Below, in pieces: positions 31,855 to 40,336 of a stretch of 64,000 nt of DNA (position 1 is the first letter of the stretch; every line of letters starts with the position of its first letter). Where the stretch lies: NCBI RefSeq assembly GCF_035917675.1, contig NZ_CP109104.1, positions 5,456,001 to 5,520,000 of the forward strand, given 5' to 3'. Both the position numbers and the translations under genes were made by a program. This stretch comes from Streptomyces sp. NBC_01775. Lineage in GTDB: Bacteria; Actinomycetota; Actinomycetes; Streptomycetales; Streptomycetaceae. The notes beneath the pieces are model-generated. The model made no database searches. It had not been told where the DNA came from and worked only from the letters and a program-made list of their open reading frames with translations.

Positions 31855-32738
31855 GCCGGGTCGGTCTGGAGGGGCAGGTCGCCGTCATCACAGGTGCCGC
31901 CCGGGGCGTGGGCGCGCTGCTCGCGCGCAAGATGGCGGCGCGCGGCGCGCGGATCGCGCTGGTCGGGCTGGAGCCCGGCGAACTGAAGCGGGTCGGCGAA
32001 TCGCTGTACACCGACTCCGCGTACTGGCACGCGGACGTCACCGACCACGAGGCGATGGCGCGCGTCGCCCGCGAGGTCAAGGACCACTTCGGGAAGGTGG
32101 ACATCGCCGTCGCCAACGCCGGGGTGGCCGCCGGCGGACCGTTCATGGACTCCGATCCCGTCGCCTGGCGGCGCGTGATCGAGGTCAACCTCATCGGCGG
32201 CGCCGTCACCGGACGCGCCTTCTTGCCCGTCCTGTGCGAGTCGCGCGGCTACTTCCTCCAGATCGCCTCGCTGGCCGCCATCACCCCGGCCCCGATGATG
32301 ACGGCGTACTGCGCCTCCAAGTCCGGCGTCGAAGCGTTCGCGCACAGCCTGCGCGCGGAGGTCGCCCACAAGGGCGTGAAGGTCGGCGTCGGCTACCTGA
32401 GCTGGACCGACACGGACATGGTGCGCGGCGCCGACGAGGACGAGGTCCTGCGCGACGTACGGCAGCGGCTGCCGTGGCCCACCAACAAGACCTATCCGCT
32501 CGGCCCCGCCGTCGACCGCCTGGTCGCCGGCATCGAACGCCGCTCCCCGCACGTCTACGGGCAGTGGTGGCTGCGCGGCATGCAGGGCATCCGCGGCTAC
32601 CTCCCGCCGGTCATCGGCGGGCCCCTCGGCCGGCGCGAGATCAGGGCCATCGCGCCGAGGCTGGACGCCAAGGGCGTGTCCACGGGGCTGGTCGGCGCGG
32701 GCGGCCAAGCCGATGAGAAGGCGCGCGCTTCGCGCTAG
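31851..32738 (+). CDS. SDR-family oxidoreductase of the monooxygenase operon
   Basis: Encodes 295 aa. ATG 31851 overlaps the hydrolase stop. The cofactor loop is TGAARGVG, NAG is in VANAGVAAGG, and the catalytic set Ser/Tyr/Lys appears as QIASLAAITPAP then YCASK. It is a standard NAD(P)-dependent alcohol/ketone enzyme and completes a three-gene alcohol-ketone-ester module. Its last codons end 90 bp before a long inverted repeat that separates it from a convergent small gene. Confidence 0.92.
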   Translation: MSRVGLEGQVAVITGAARGVGALLARKMAARGARIALVGLEPGELKRVGESLYTDSAYWHADVTDHEAMARVAREVKDHFGKVDIAVANAGVAAGGPFMDSDPVAWRRVIEVNLIGGAVTGRAFLPVLCESRGYFLQIASLAAITPAPMMTAYCASKSGVEAFAHSLRAEVAHKGVKVGVGYLSWTDTDMVRGADEDEVLRDVRQRLPWPTNKTYPLGPAVDRLVAGIERRSPHVYGQWWLRGMQGIRGYLPPVIGGPLGRREIRAIAPRLDAKGVSTGLVGAGGQADEKARASR

Positions 32739-32826
32739 ACCGCCACCTGTCCTGGCCTTGGCTGAGGCCCGCCGCCCTCTTTCCCGCCGCGAACGACCTG
32801 TTCGCGCCCGGGAGGGGGGCGGCTTC

Positions 32827-32904
32827 CTTTCCGCCGCGACGGCGAGAAGCCTCGTATCGGTGTGCGGCGGTGCCCGCCGGGGTGCGCGCCGTCGCGGCGG
32901 GAAG
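32827..32904. repeat. Long-armed inverted repeat between convergent genes
   Basis: The 18-bp arms CTTTCCGCCGCGACGGCG (32827-32844) and CGCCGTCGCGGCGGGAAG (32887-32904) pair with one mismatch across a 42-nt loop. A third partial copy (TTTCCCGCCGCGAACG) lies just upstream, near 32781. It is likely a bidirectional terminator between the SDR gene and the small minus-strand gene. Confidence 0.65.
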
Positions 32905-32976
32905 AAGGGGGGCGTTGGAGCCAGGGTGCGGGCTTGCGGCCCGCACCCTTGGGGGAACGGCTCCCCGCGAGGGGGG

Positions 32977-33150
32977 TCAGCGGTCCCTGTCGGGCATGTC
33001 CTGGCCCTTGTCCTTGTCCTTGGCCTTGTTCTTCATCTCCCGGGTCCGGTCGTCCTGGTGGGCGGAGCCCTTGGAGTCGTCGTCCTTCTTGCCCTTGGCC
33101 TTGTTCTGAAGCTGCTCGGCCTTGGTCTTGAACTGGTCTGCCAGGCCCAT
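32977..33150 (-). CDS. Small, highly charged protein (57 aa)
   Basis: A frame too short for ordinary ORF cutoffs but clearly real. GAGGAG lies 6 nt before ATG 33150, codon use is GC3-rich, and the peptide MGLADQFKTKAEQLQNKAKG continues as Lys/Asp/Glu-rich, hydrophilic and probably helical sequence ending DMPDRDR. It resembles the CsbD-like/DUF6381 group of small stress-associated proteins in Streptomyces. The family is a guess; the gene is not. Confidence 0.75.
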   Translation of the reverse strand: MGLADQFKTKAEQLQNKAKGKKDDDSKGSAHQDDRTREMKNKAKDKDKGQDMPDRDR

Positions 33151-33246
33151 CGTCACTCCTCGGGGTGTGGGTACTCACGGGTCCCTCCAGCCTGGCATGC
33201 CGTGGCATAGCTCGCATTCCGCAGTAAAAGGTGCAAGAGGGTGCCG

Positions 33247-36200
33247 TCAGTGCCGGGGTGGGAGCGGCGGGCGGGAGCGGTCGGGGGTCTCGCTGTAGTC
33301 GGGCGGGACGTGCGCGGGGTGCCGCTCCAGCAGGTCGAGCGCGGTGCGGACGGCCGTCTCCAGTACCGAGTGGCGGCCCTCGGCCCAGTCCAGCGGGGTG
33401 CGCAGGGCCTCGATGTCCGGGTCCACGCCGCGGTTTTCGACCGACCATCCGTAGCCGTCGAACCATGCCGCGTTCATCGGCACGGTGATCACCGTGCCGT
33501 CCCCGAGCTGGTGGCGGCCGGTCATGCCGACGACCCCGCCCCAGGTGCGCGCGCCGATCACGGGGCCGAGACCGAGCAGCCGGAACGCGGCGATGATCAT
33601 GTCGCCGTCGGAGGCGGTCGCCTCGTCGGCCACCGCGACCACCGGGCCGCGCGGCGCGTTGCTCGCGTAGCTGACCGGCTGTGCGTTCCGCGTCAGGTCC
33701 CAGCCGAGGATCGTGCGGGTCAGCTTCTCCAGGACGAGTTCGCTGATGTGGCCGCCCGCGTTGCCCCGTACGTCCACGATCAAGGCCGGGCGCGAGACCT
33801 CCATGCGCAGGTCGCGGTTGAACTGTGCCCAGCCGGAGCCGCCCATGTCCGGGATGTGCAGGTAGCCGCAGCTGCCGCCGCTCAGTTCGCGGACGAGGTC
33901 GCGACGCCGGGAGACCCAGTCCTGGTAGCGCAGCGGGCGCTCGTCGATCAGCGGTACGGCGGCCACCCGGCGTGGGCCCGCCTGCTGGAGGGTCAGCTCG
34001 ACGGTCGTCCCCCCGGCGGCGGCCAGCAGCGGACCGGGCCCGGCGACGGGGTCGACGGGCCGCGCGTCGATGTGCGTGAGCAGCGCGCCCTCGCGCACGG
34101 GGGCGCCCGCCAGGGGTGAACGCGCCCGGGAGTCGGAGGAGTTGCCCGGCAAAATGCGCGCGAGCTGCCACGCGCCCTGCGGCGTGTGGATCAGGTCGGC
34201 GCCCAGGAAGCCGATGGGCCGCTGGTAGTGCGAGGGCCCCTCGTCGCGCCGGGCCGGGGTCACATAGGCGTGCGAGGTGCCCAGCTCGCCCAGGGCCTCG
34301 CGGATCAGGTCGGCGAACTCGTCCGGCGAGGCGACCCGTTCGACCAGCGGGCGGTATTGCGCGAGCACCGCTTCCCAGTCGACCCCGCTCATCCCCGGGT
34401 CCCAGAAGTAGGCGCGGATCAGCCGTCCCGCCTCCTCGAACGACTGCCGCCACTCCGCCGCCGGGTCGACGTCGTGGAGGATGCGGCGCAGGTCGATGTA
34501 GGTGGTCGAGTCCGCGTCGGCCTCCTGGTCGGCGGGGACCACCCGCAGCTCGCCCTCGTCGTTGACGACCAGCCGCGAGCCGTCGCCACTGAGCGCGAAC
34601 CCGTCGATTTCGCTGGTCAGTTCGGTGCGCTTGGCCATGATGAGGTCGAAGTGTTCGAGGGTGGGACGGCCGGTCGTGTCGGCCGGGTTCACGAACGTCT
34701 CACCCAGCGCGCCCGAGATCGGATACCGCAGCCAGATGAGGCCGCCGCCCGCGACGGGGTACAGCGCGGCGTACTTCGAGGCGGTGACCGGGAACGGCGT
34801 CACCCGGCTCGCCAGCCCCTCCGCCTCCACCAGCACCGTGACCTCGGGCCCCTCCTCGGCCCCTGCCCCGCTCTCGTCCGCCCGGTCCTGCGGATCGAGC
34901 CCGCCGGCGGCGGGTCGGCCCTCGGGCGTCAGTGCGAACGGCGACAGCGTCGCGGAGGAGAGCGGCACCAGGTACGGGCGACAGCCCAGCGGGAAGGACA
35001 GGTCCCCGGTGTGCACGTCGTACACGGGGTCGAAGCCGCGCCAGGACAGGAACGCGAGGTAGCGCCCGTCGCGGGTGAAGACCGGCTGCTCGTCCTCGAA
35101 CCGGCCGTCCGTCACGTCCAGGGCCGTGCGCTCCGCCTCCGGTCCGCCGACCTTCGCGATCTTGATCTGGGACAGTGAGCGCCCGATCCCGGGGTGGGCC
35201 CACGCGAGCCACCGCGAGTCCGGCGAGAACGCCAGATCGTGCACGGGCCCGTTCGCGGAGCGGATGACCTCGGTGATCTCCGCAGCCGCCCCGCTCTTGG
35301 CAGCCGTCCCGTTCTCGGCCGCCGTCCCGCTCTTGGCAGCCGTCCCGTTCTCCGCAGCCGCCCCGCTCTTCGGGCCGGCCCCCTCGCCCGGCCCGCCACC
35401 ATCGGTTCCGGCGCCGGACGGCGGCTCCTCCCCGGGGTCGGGAACCGTGTCGGGGACGTCGATGAGCAGCAGCCGCCCGTCGTGCGAGGCGACCGCCACC
35501 CGCTCGCCGTCCGGCGAGGACACCAGCTCCAGCGCCCGCCCCAGGCGTCCGGCGGCCAGCCGGCGCGGGGGCCTGGGCCCGCTCGCGCGCGGCAGGTCGG
35601 TGATCTCGATCGCGTCCTCGCCCTCCGCGTCGGTGATGTAGGCGATGCGCCCGGTGTCGCCCAGCATCTCCGGCAGCCGCACCCGCACGCCCGGCCGGTC
35701 GGCCAGCGCCCGCGCGGGCCCGTCCCGGTGCGTGAGCCAGTACAGGCTCCCGCGTACGCCCACCGCGCTCGCCCGGCCCGTCGGGTCGACGGCCAGCGCG
35801 TCCAGGTGTGCCGCCGCCGGCACCTGGTAGGGGCGCCGACCGGCGCGCGGGCCGCCGAGCCGGACGGCGAGCCGCCTGGGCCGGGCGTGGTGCGCGAAGT
35901 CGTCCACGAGCCACAGCTCGCCCGCGCACTGGTAGACCACCCGCCGCCCGTCGGTGGCCGCGTGCCGGGCGTAGAAGGCGTCGTGATCGGTGTGCCGCCG
36001 CAGGTCGGAGCCGTCGGGGCGGCAGGAGTAGAGGTTGCCGATGCCCTCGTGGTCGGAGAGGAAGGCCACCCGCCCGCCGACGAACATCACCGAGTCCAGA
36101 TGCCCCTCCAGGTCCGGCAGCAGCCGCTCGCCGTGCAGCCACAGCCGACCCGTCGCGCCACCCCGGTAGCGCTTCCACGAGGCGGGCTCGTGCGGGGGCG

Positions 36201-36831
36201 TGCCGGTCAGCAGCAGCGTGCGCCGCTCGCCGTCCTGCTCGGCGACGGCGATGTCGGAGACGGGTCCCCAGGGCAGCCTGCTGCCGGGGCAGGGCGCCTC
36301 GGGCCGCTCCCGCGGCGGGCCGTCGGGCCCGGCCACCGGCACGCGGTAGGACCACGAGTAGTGCGCGAACGGCTGCCCGTGCGAGGCCACGGCCAGTACG
36401 TCCCCCTCGGGGGTCCAGCCGCGGACGCGGGTGTCGGTCGCGCCCCAGTACGTCAGCCGCCGGGCCGACCCACCCTCGACCGGGACGAGGTAGATCTCGG
36501 GGTCGAGCGTGCGCCAGTTCGTGTAGGCGATCAGCCGCCCGTCGGGGGAGAAGCGGGGGTGGCTGAGGCGGGTGCGGTCCACGGTCAGCCGCCAGGCCCG
36601 GCCCGGCAGCGCCACATCGGCGCCGGCACCCGCACCGGCTCCGGCACCCGCACCGGCTCCAGCGCCGCCACCCGCACCCGCACCGGCTCCGCCACCCGCA
36701 CCGGCTCCAGCACCGGCGCCGGAGACGGAGCTCTCAGGCAGCGGGGCGACCCACAGGTCGTCCTCGGCGGCGAAGGACAGGAGTCCGCCGTGCAGGTGGG
36801 GAAAGCGGAGATAGGCGCCGTCGTCGGTCAC
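33247..36831 (-). CDS. Tricorn-type S41 peptidase
   Basis: Encodes 1194 aa from GTG 36831. The N-terminal two-thirds form beta-propellers (DPEIYLVPVEGGSARRLTYW and similar repeats). A PDZ-like region and the C-terminal S41 domain follow. The active-site set of tricorn is visible: His in ELGTSHAYV (about residue 856), Ser-Asp in DEATASDGDMI (about 1072) and Glu in WSVENRGVDPD (about 1130). Streptomyces homologues degrade oligopeptides produced by the proteasome or other proteases. Unusual features are a Gly-Ala repeat insertion of about 34 residues after residue 36 and an AKSGTAAENG repeat near residue 500, both in propeller loops. Confidence 0.95.
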   Translation of the reverse strand: MTDDGAYLRFPHLHGGLLSFAAEDDLWVAPLPESSVSGAGAGAGAGGGAGAGAGGGAGAGAGAGAGAGAGADVALPGRAWRLTVDRTRLSHPRFSPDGRLIAYTNWRTLDPEIYLVPVEGGSARRLTYWGATDTRVRGWTPEGDVLAVASHGQPFAHYSWSYRVPVAGPDGPPRERPEAPCPGSRLPWGPVSDIAVAEQDGERRTLLLTGTPPHEPASWKRYRGGATGRLWLHGERLLPDLEGHLDSVMFVGGRVAFLSDHEGIGNLYSCRPDGSDLRRHTDHDAFYARHAATDGRRVVYQCAGELWLVDDFAHHARPRRLAVRLGGPRAGRRPYQVPAAAHLDALAVDPTGRASAVGVRGSLYWLTHRDGPARALADRPGVRVRLPEMLGDTGRIAYITDAEGEDAIEITDLPRASGPRPPRRLAAGRLGRALELVSSPDGERVAVASHDGRLLLIDVPDTVPDPGEEPPSGAGTDGGGPGEGAGPKSGAAAENGTAAKSGTAAENGTAAKSGAAAEITEVIRSANGPVHDLAFSPDSRWLAWAHPGIGRSLSQIKIAKVGGPEAERTALDVTDGRFEDEQPVFTRDGRYLAFLSWRGFDPVYDVHTGDLSFPLGCRPYLVPLSSATLSPFALTPEGRPAAGGLDPQDRADESGAGAEEGPEVTVLVEAEGLASRVTPFPVTASKYAALYPVAGGGLIWLRYPISGALGETFVNPADTTGRPTLEHFDLIMAKRTELTSEIDGFALSGDGSRLVVNDEGELRVVPADQEADADSTTYIDLRRILHDVDPAAEWRQSFEEAGRLIRAYFWDPGMSGVDWEAVLAQYRPLVERVASPDEFADLIREALGELGTSHAYVTPARRDEGPSHYQRPIGFLGADLIHTPQGAWQLARILPGNSSDSRARSPLAGAPVREGALLTHIDARPVDPVAGPGPLLAAAGGTTVELTLQQAGPRRVAAVPLIDERPLRYQDWVSRRRDLVRELSGGSCGYLHIPDMGGSGWAQFNRDLRMEVSRPALIVDVRGNAGGHISELVLEKLTRTILGWDLTRNAQPVSYASNAPRGPVVAVADEATASDGDMIIAAFRLLGLGPVIGARTWGGVVGMTGRHQLGDGTVITVPMNAAWFDGYGWSVENRGVDPDIEALRTPLDWAEGRHSVLETAVRTALDLLERHPAHVPPDYSETPDRSRPPLPPRH

Positions 36832-36929
36832 CTATCCCATGGTTCGTGGGGAATTGAGGCCCGGCAAGTTGTGACGTACCCCTCATTTCCTGTCCTGGAG
36901 TCATCCTCCGGCTGGGAGAAAGCGTCGAT

Positions 36930-36944
36930 TGACATGAGCTGTCA
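36930..36944. promoter_or_regulatory. Small palindrome TGACA-n5-TGTCA upstream of the MMPL gene
   Basis: TGACATGAGCTGTCA, a 5-bp-arm dyad overlapping a TTGACA hexamer about 115 bp before the MMPL start. Possible operator or -35 region; weak evidence. Confidence 0.3.
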
Positions 36945-37060
36945 TTAGTGCCGCGACCGGGCAAAGCCTGCCGGGAAGGGCACCAGCTTCGCCCGCTCTC
37001 GGCGCCCGCTCCACCGCGTGCGTCCGTGCCCTGTCCTATTCCGACCGGAGACCAGCACCC

Positions 37061-39304
37061 GTGGCCACCTTCCTGTACAAGCTCGGCAGGCTCGCCTTCC
37101 GGCGCCGCCGCATCGTCGCCCTCATATGGGTGGCGCTGCTGGTCGCGGCCGGAGTGGGAGCGTCCACCGCCTCGACCCCGCCTGACGACGACTTCGCGCT
37201 GCCCGGCACACAGGCCCAGAAGGCCTTCGACGTGCTGGAAGAGCGCTTCCCCGACGCCAACGCCGAGGGCGCCACCGCCCGGATGGTCTTCCGCGCCCCG
37301 ACGGGCGAGAAGATCACGGCGACCGACAACAAGGCTGCCGTCAAGAAGACCATCGGCGAGCTGAGCGGCGGCCAGGCCGCCGCCGTCTCCGACCCCTTCG
37401 CCAAGGGGAGCGGGGCGATCAGCAAGGACGGCAGCATCGCCTACACCTCCGCCACCTACAAGGTCCCGGCGCAGGACATCACCGAGAAGACCCGCGAGGG
37501 CATCGAGGACGCCGCGAAGGAGTCGCGCAGCGCGGGCCTGACGGTGGAGACGGGCGGTGACGCGCTCCTCGTGGAGCCCGAGATGGGCAATGCGGAGATC
37601 ATCGGCATCGCCATCGCGGCCATCGTGCTCCTGCTGACCTTCGGCTCGCTGCTGGCGGCCGGACTGCCACTGATCACGGCGCTGATCGGCGTGATGATCG
37701 GCATCTCGTCGATCACAGCGCTGGGCGCCACCCTGGGCCTGTCCGCCAACACCACGACCCTCGCCATGATGATCGGCCTCGCGGTCGGCATCGACTACGC
37801 GCTGTTCATCGCCTCCCGCTACCGCGCCGAGCTGACCGAGGGCAGAGACCGCGAGGACGCGGTGGGCCGCGCCGTGGGAACGGCCGGCTCCGCCGTGGTC
37901 TTCGCGGGCCTGACGGTCGTGATCGCGCTCGTCGGGCTGTCGGTGGTCAACATCCCGGTGCTCACCAAGATGGGCATGGCGGCAGCCGGCACCGTCGTGA
38001 TCGCCGTACTGGTCGCGCTGACGCTCGTGCCCGCGGCGCTCGGCATGGCGGGCAAGCGGATCTTCGGCCGCCGCGTGCGCAAGGCCAACCCGGAGACCGG
38101 CGTGCCGCCGGCCGCCGACGCGGTGGGCCAGCGCCCGAAGATGGGTGTGCGCTGGGCCTCCTTCGTCCTGCGCCGCCCCGTGATCGTCCTGGTCACGGCG
38201 GTGCTGGCGCTGGGTGCCCTGGCGCTGCCCGTCAGCGCGATGAAGCTCGGCCTGCCCGACGAGGGCAACCAGCCGACGGACACCACCCAGCGCAAGGCCT
38301 ACGACCTGCTCTCGGACGGCTTCGGCGCCGGGTTCAACGGCCCGCTGATGACCGTGGTCGACACCCGCGGGGCCGACAACCCCGAGGCCGCGGCGGCCGA
38401 GGTCGAAAAGCGGCTGAAGAAGGTCGACGGCGTGACCGCGGTGACGCCCCCGGTCTTCAACAAGGGCGGCGACACCGCCACGCTGAGCGCCGTGCCCGAC
38501 TACGGCCCCAGCGACTCGCGCACCGAGGACGTCGTCCACGACATCCGCGACCAGGCGGGCGACATCAAGCGGGGGACCGGCGCCACGATGCTCGTCACCG
38601 GCTCGACGGCGGTGGCCATCGACTTCTCGCAGGTGATGAACGACGCGCTGGTGCCCTACCTCGCGCTGGTCGTGGGCCTGGCCTTCGTCCTGCTGATGCT
38701 CGTCTTCCGCTCGGTGCTGGTGCCGCTGAAGGCCGCGCTCGGCTTCCTGCTCTCGGTGCTCGCCGCGCTGGGCGCCGTGGTGGCCGTCTTCCAGTGGGGC
38801 TGGCTCGCGGGGCTGATCGGGGTGGAGCAGACCGGTCCGATCATGAGCATGATGCCGATCTTCATGATCGGCGTGATCTTCGGCCTCGCCATGGACTACG
38901 AGGTCTTCCTGGTCACGCGCATGCGTGAGGCATACGTCCACGGGGAGGGCCCGGGTCAGGCCATCGTCAGCGGCTTCCGGCTGGGTGCGCGCGTGGTGAC
39001 GGCCGCGGCGGTCATCATGATCAGCGTCTTCGCCGGGTTCATCGGGGCCTCCGAAGCGATGATCAAGATGATGGGCTTCGGGCTGGCCATCGCCATCCTC
39101 TTCGACGCGTTCATCGTCCGGATGGCGATCGTCCCGGCCGTCCTGGCCCTGCTGGGCCGGCACGCGTGGTGGCTGCCGCGCTGGCTGGACCGGGCGCTGC
39201 CGAACGTGGACGTCGAGGGCGAACGCCTCCGGAAGACGCTTCGGTCCGAGGAGGCGACGCCCACCATTCCGCACCAGCGCGAGCCGGAGGGCACGAAGGT
39301 GTAG
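37061..39304 (+). CDS. MMPL-family RND transporter
   Basis: Encodes 747 aa from GTG 37061. Two repeats of the MMPL fold are seen, each with an extracytoplasmic domain after the first helix and a helix bundle. The proton-relay Asp-Tyr pairs occur in AVGIDYALFIASRYRAEL and GLAMDYEVFLVTRMREAY. Such proteins export lipids, siderophores or drugs. It stands alone with no adjacent TetR gene. A strong hairpin terminator follows at 39340-39379. Confidence 0.94.
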   Translation: MATFLYKLGRLAFRRRRIVALIWVALLVAAGVGASTASTPPDDDFALPGTQAQKAFDVLEERFPDANAEGATARMVFRAPTGEKITATDNKAAVKKTIGELSGGQAAAVSDPFAKGSGAISKDGSIAYTSATYKVPAQDITEKTREGIEDAAKESRSAGLTVETGGDALLVEPEMGNAEIIGIAIAAIVLLLTFGSLLAAGLPLITALIGVMIGISSITALGATLGLSANTTTLAMMIGLAVGIDYALFIASRYRAELTEGRDREDAVGRAVGTAGSAVVFAGLTVVIALVGLSVVNIPVLTKMGMAAAGTVVIAVLVALTLVPAALGMAGKRIFGRRVRKANPETGVPPAADAVGQRPKMGVRWASFVLRRPVIVLVTAVLALGALALPVSAMKLGLPDEGNQPTDTTQRKAYDLLSDGFGAGFNGPLMTVVDTRGADNPEAAAAEVEKRLKKVDGVTAVTPPVFNKGGDTATLSAVPDYGPSDSRTEDVVHDIRDQAGDIKRGTGATMLVTGSTAVAIDFSQVMNDALVPYLALVVGLAFVLLMLVFRSVLVPLKAALGFLLSVLAALGAVVAVFQWGWLAGLIGVEQTGPIMSMMPIFMIGVIFGLAMDYEVFLVTRMREAYVHGEGPGQAIVSGFRLGARVVTAAAVIMISVFAGFIGASEAMIKMMGFGLAIAILFDAFIVRMAIVPAVLALLGRHAWWLPRWLDRALPNVDVEGERLRKTLRSEEATPTIPHQREPEGTKV

Positions 39305-39339
39305 GGCTGCGGCCCGCCCCGTCGGCGCATCGCGCTGAG

Positions 39340-39379
39340 GTGCCCCCGGACGGGCTGGAATTCAGCCCGCCGGGGGCAC
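39340..39379 (+). terminator. Strong hairpin terminator
   Basis: GTGCCCCCGG-A-CGGGCTG pairs with CAGCCCGCCGGGGGCAC around a GAATT loop (17 bp with one bulge), 36 bp after the MMPL stop. It is GC-rich with no T tract, as is usual in actinomycetes. Confidence 0.8.
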
Positions 39380-39431
39380 TTCGCTGCCGGAGACCGGGGG
39401 AGGGGCGGAGCGGGGGAGGAGCAGGGCTTGC

Positions 39432-39845
39432 TCACACGCCGCGCAGCAGGGCGGTGAGCCCCTCCTCCAGGTCGAGGCGCGCGCTTTCGCTGCCCGCGCC
39501 GACCAAGTCGTATGTGCAGCGGAGGAAACCCCACAGGTCCGCGCTGCGGAACTCAAGGACGGCCACCCCCTCCCCGGCGTGCAACTCGATCACTGTCTGC
39601 TCCACCCCGCAGGGCCACACATGGACATCGCCCTCGCCGGCCGGCCCCCGCAGGCCGGCATCCAGCAGGTCCCTGGAGAAGGCCCAGACGACTTCGCCCC
39701 CGTCGAGGGAGATGTCGGAGGGGAACACGATGTGCACGGCGAGCGGATCGTCCTGGTCATAGCGGAGGGCAGGCGAGAGGGGCCGGGTCGCTGGGGGCCT
39801 GGTGATCAGTTGGGCCTGCACGGTGTGGTTGATGACCTTGGACAC
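39432..39845 (-). CDS. SsgA-like (SALP) sporulation/cell-division regulator
   Basis: Encodes 137 aa from GTG 39845 (GAGGAG 5-6 nt upstream), the usual SALP length; the longer in-frame ATG at 39998 is rejected. Hallmarks of the SsgA/SsgB family are LRYDQDDPLAVHIVFPSD, VVWAFSRDLLDAGLRGPAGE, GDVHVWP and AVLEFRSADLWGFLRCTY. SALPs localise or time septation and cell-wall processing during Streptomyces sporulation. Which of the SsgA-G paralogues it matches cannot be decided by eye. A BldD/Crp-like palindrome lies 135 bp upstream. Confidence 0.9.
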   Translation of the reverse strand: MSKVINHTVQAQLITRPPATRPLSPALRYDQDDPLAVHIVFPSDISLDGGEVVWAFSRDLLDAGLRGPAGEGDVHVWPCGVEQTVIELHAGEGVAVLEFRSADLWGFLRCTYDLVGAGSESARLDLEEGLTALLRGV

Positions 39846-39979
39846 ATCTGCTCCTCTGGGTCGGGGACACCCGTTCCGCTCACAGCTCGGGACGGGTTGC
39901 CCCTTCGTCCTGTCAGACGCGTAGCGCGCCGGGACAGTCACCCAGGGAGCCAGGTGAGCTGTACCACAGATTGCAAAAA

Positions 39980-39995
39980 TGTGACCTACGTCACT
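39980..39995. promoter_or_regulatory. BldD/Crp-like palindrome
   Basis: TGTGACCTACGTCACT. On the plus strand it fits the Crp consensus TGTGA-N6-TCACA at all but one position; on the minus strand (AGTGACGTAGGTCACA) it fits the BldD consensus AGTGA..TCACC. It lies in the divergent region between the SALP gene and cbiM. No gene is supported in 39846-40336 and no cobalamin riboswitch motif was found there. Confidence 0.5.
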
Positions 39996-40336
39996 CATAT
40001 TTCGGGCATTCCGGCCGCATTGCGCTGCCCTCGGCGCGACACGTACGACGCTGGAGTCACAGAGGCAAGCGAGAGCCTCGGCGGTATCACTCGCCCCGAC
40101 TGTCCCGAATTTCCCATTGGCCCCCGGTGTGCGTCGCCGCGCGGGGCGGTGCGCTCACGTGGCCGACCGCCTGGGGCGCGTGGCGCTCGTGGACGCTCTG
40201 GTGAGCGCTCCCGCGGAGGCCCTCTTGCGAGCCCTTTGCAGTTGACCGCTATTCTCAAATGGCTGGATTCCGCCGAACCAGCCCAGGCTCGGCCGGGCCG
40301 AGCCGCGAGAAGCAGCCGCGAGAGGCGGAGCGCGTC

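Noticed and set aside
32735..34453. 572-codon minus-strand frame across the small charged protein and tricorn gene
   Set aside because: It is out of frame with both real genes and is Arg/Pro/Gly noise.
36734..39274. 846-codon open frame opposite the MMPL gene
   Set aside because: It is a GC-driven shadow rich in His/Asp/Arg/Gly; the MMPL protein on the other strand has all family motifs.
39846..40336. Cobalamin riboswitch upstream of cbiM
   Set aside because: A GGAGCCAGGTGAGCTG stretch recalls the B12 box, but the GCCACTG element and the 5' stems are missing and it lies about 370 nt from cbiM.
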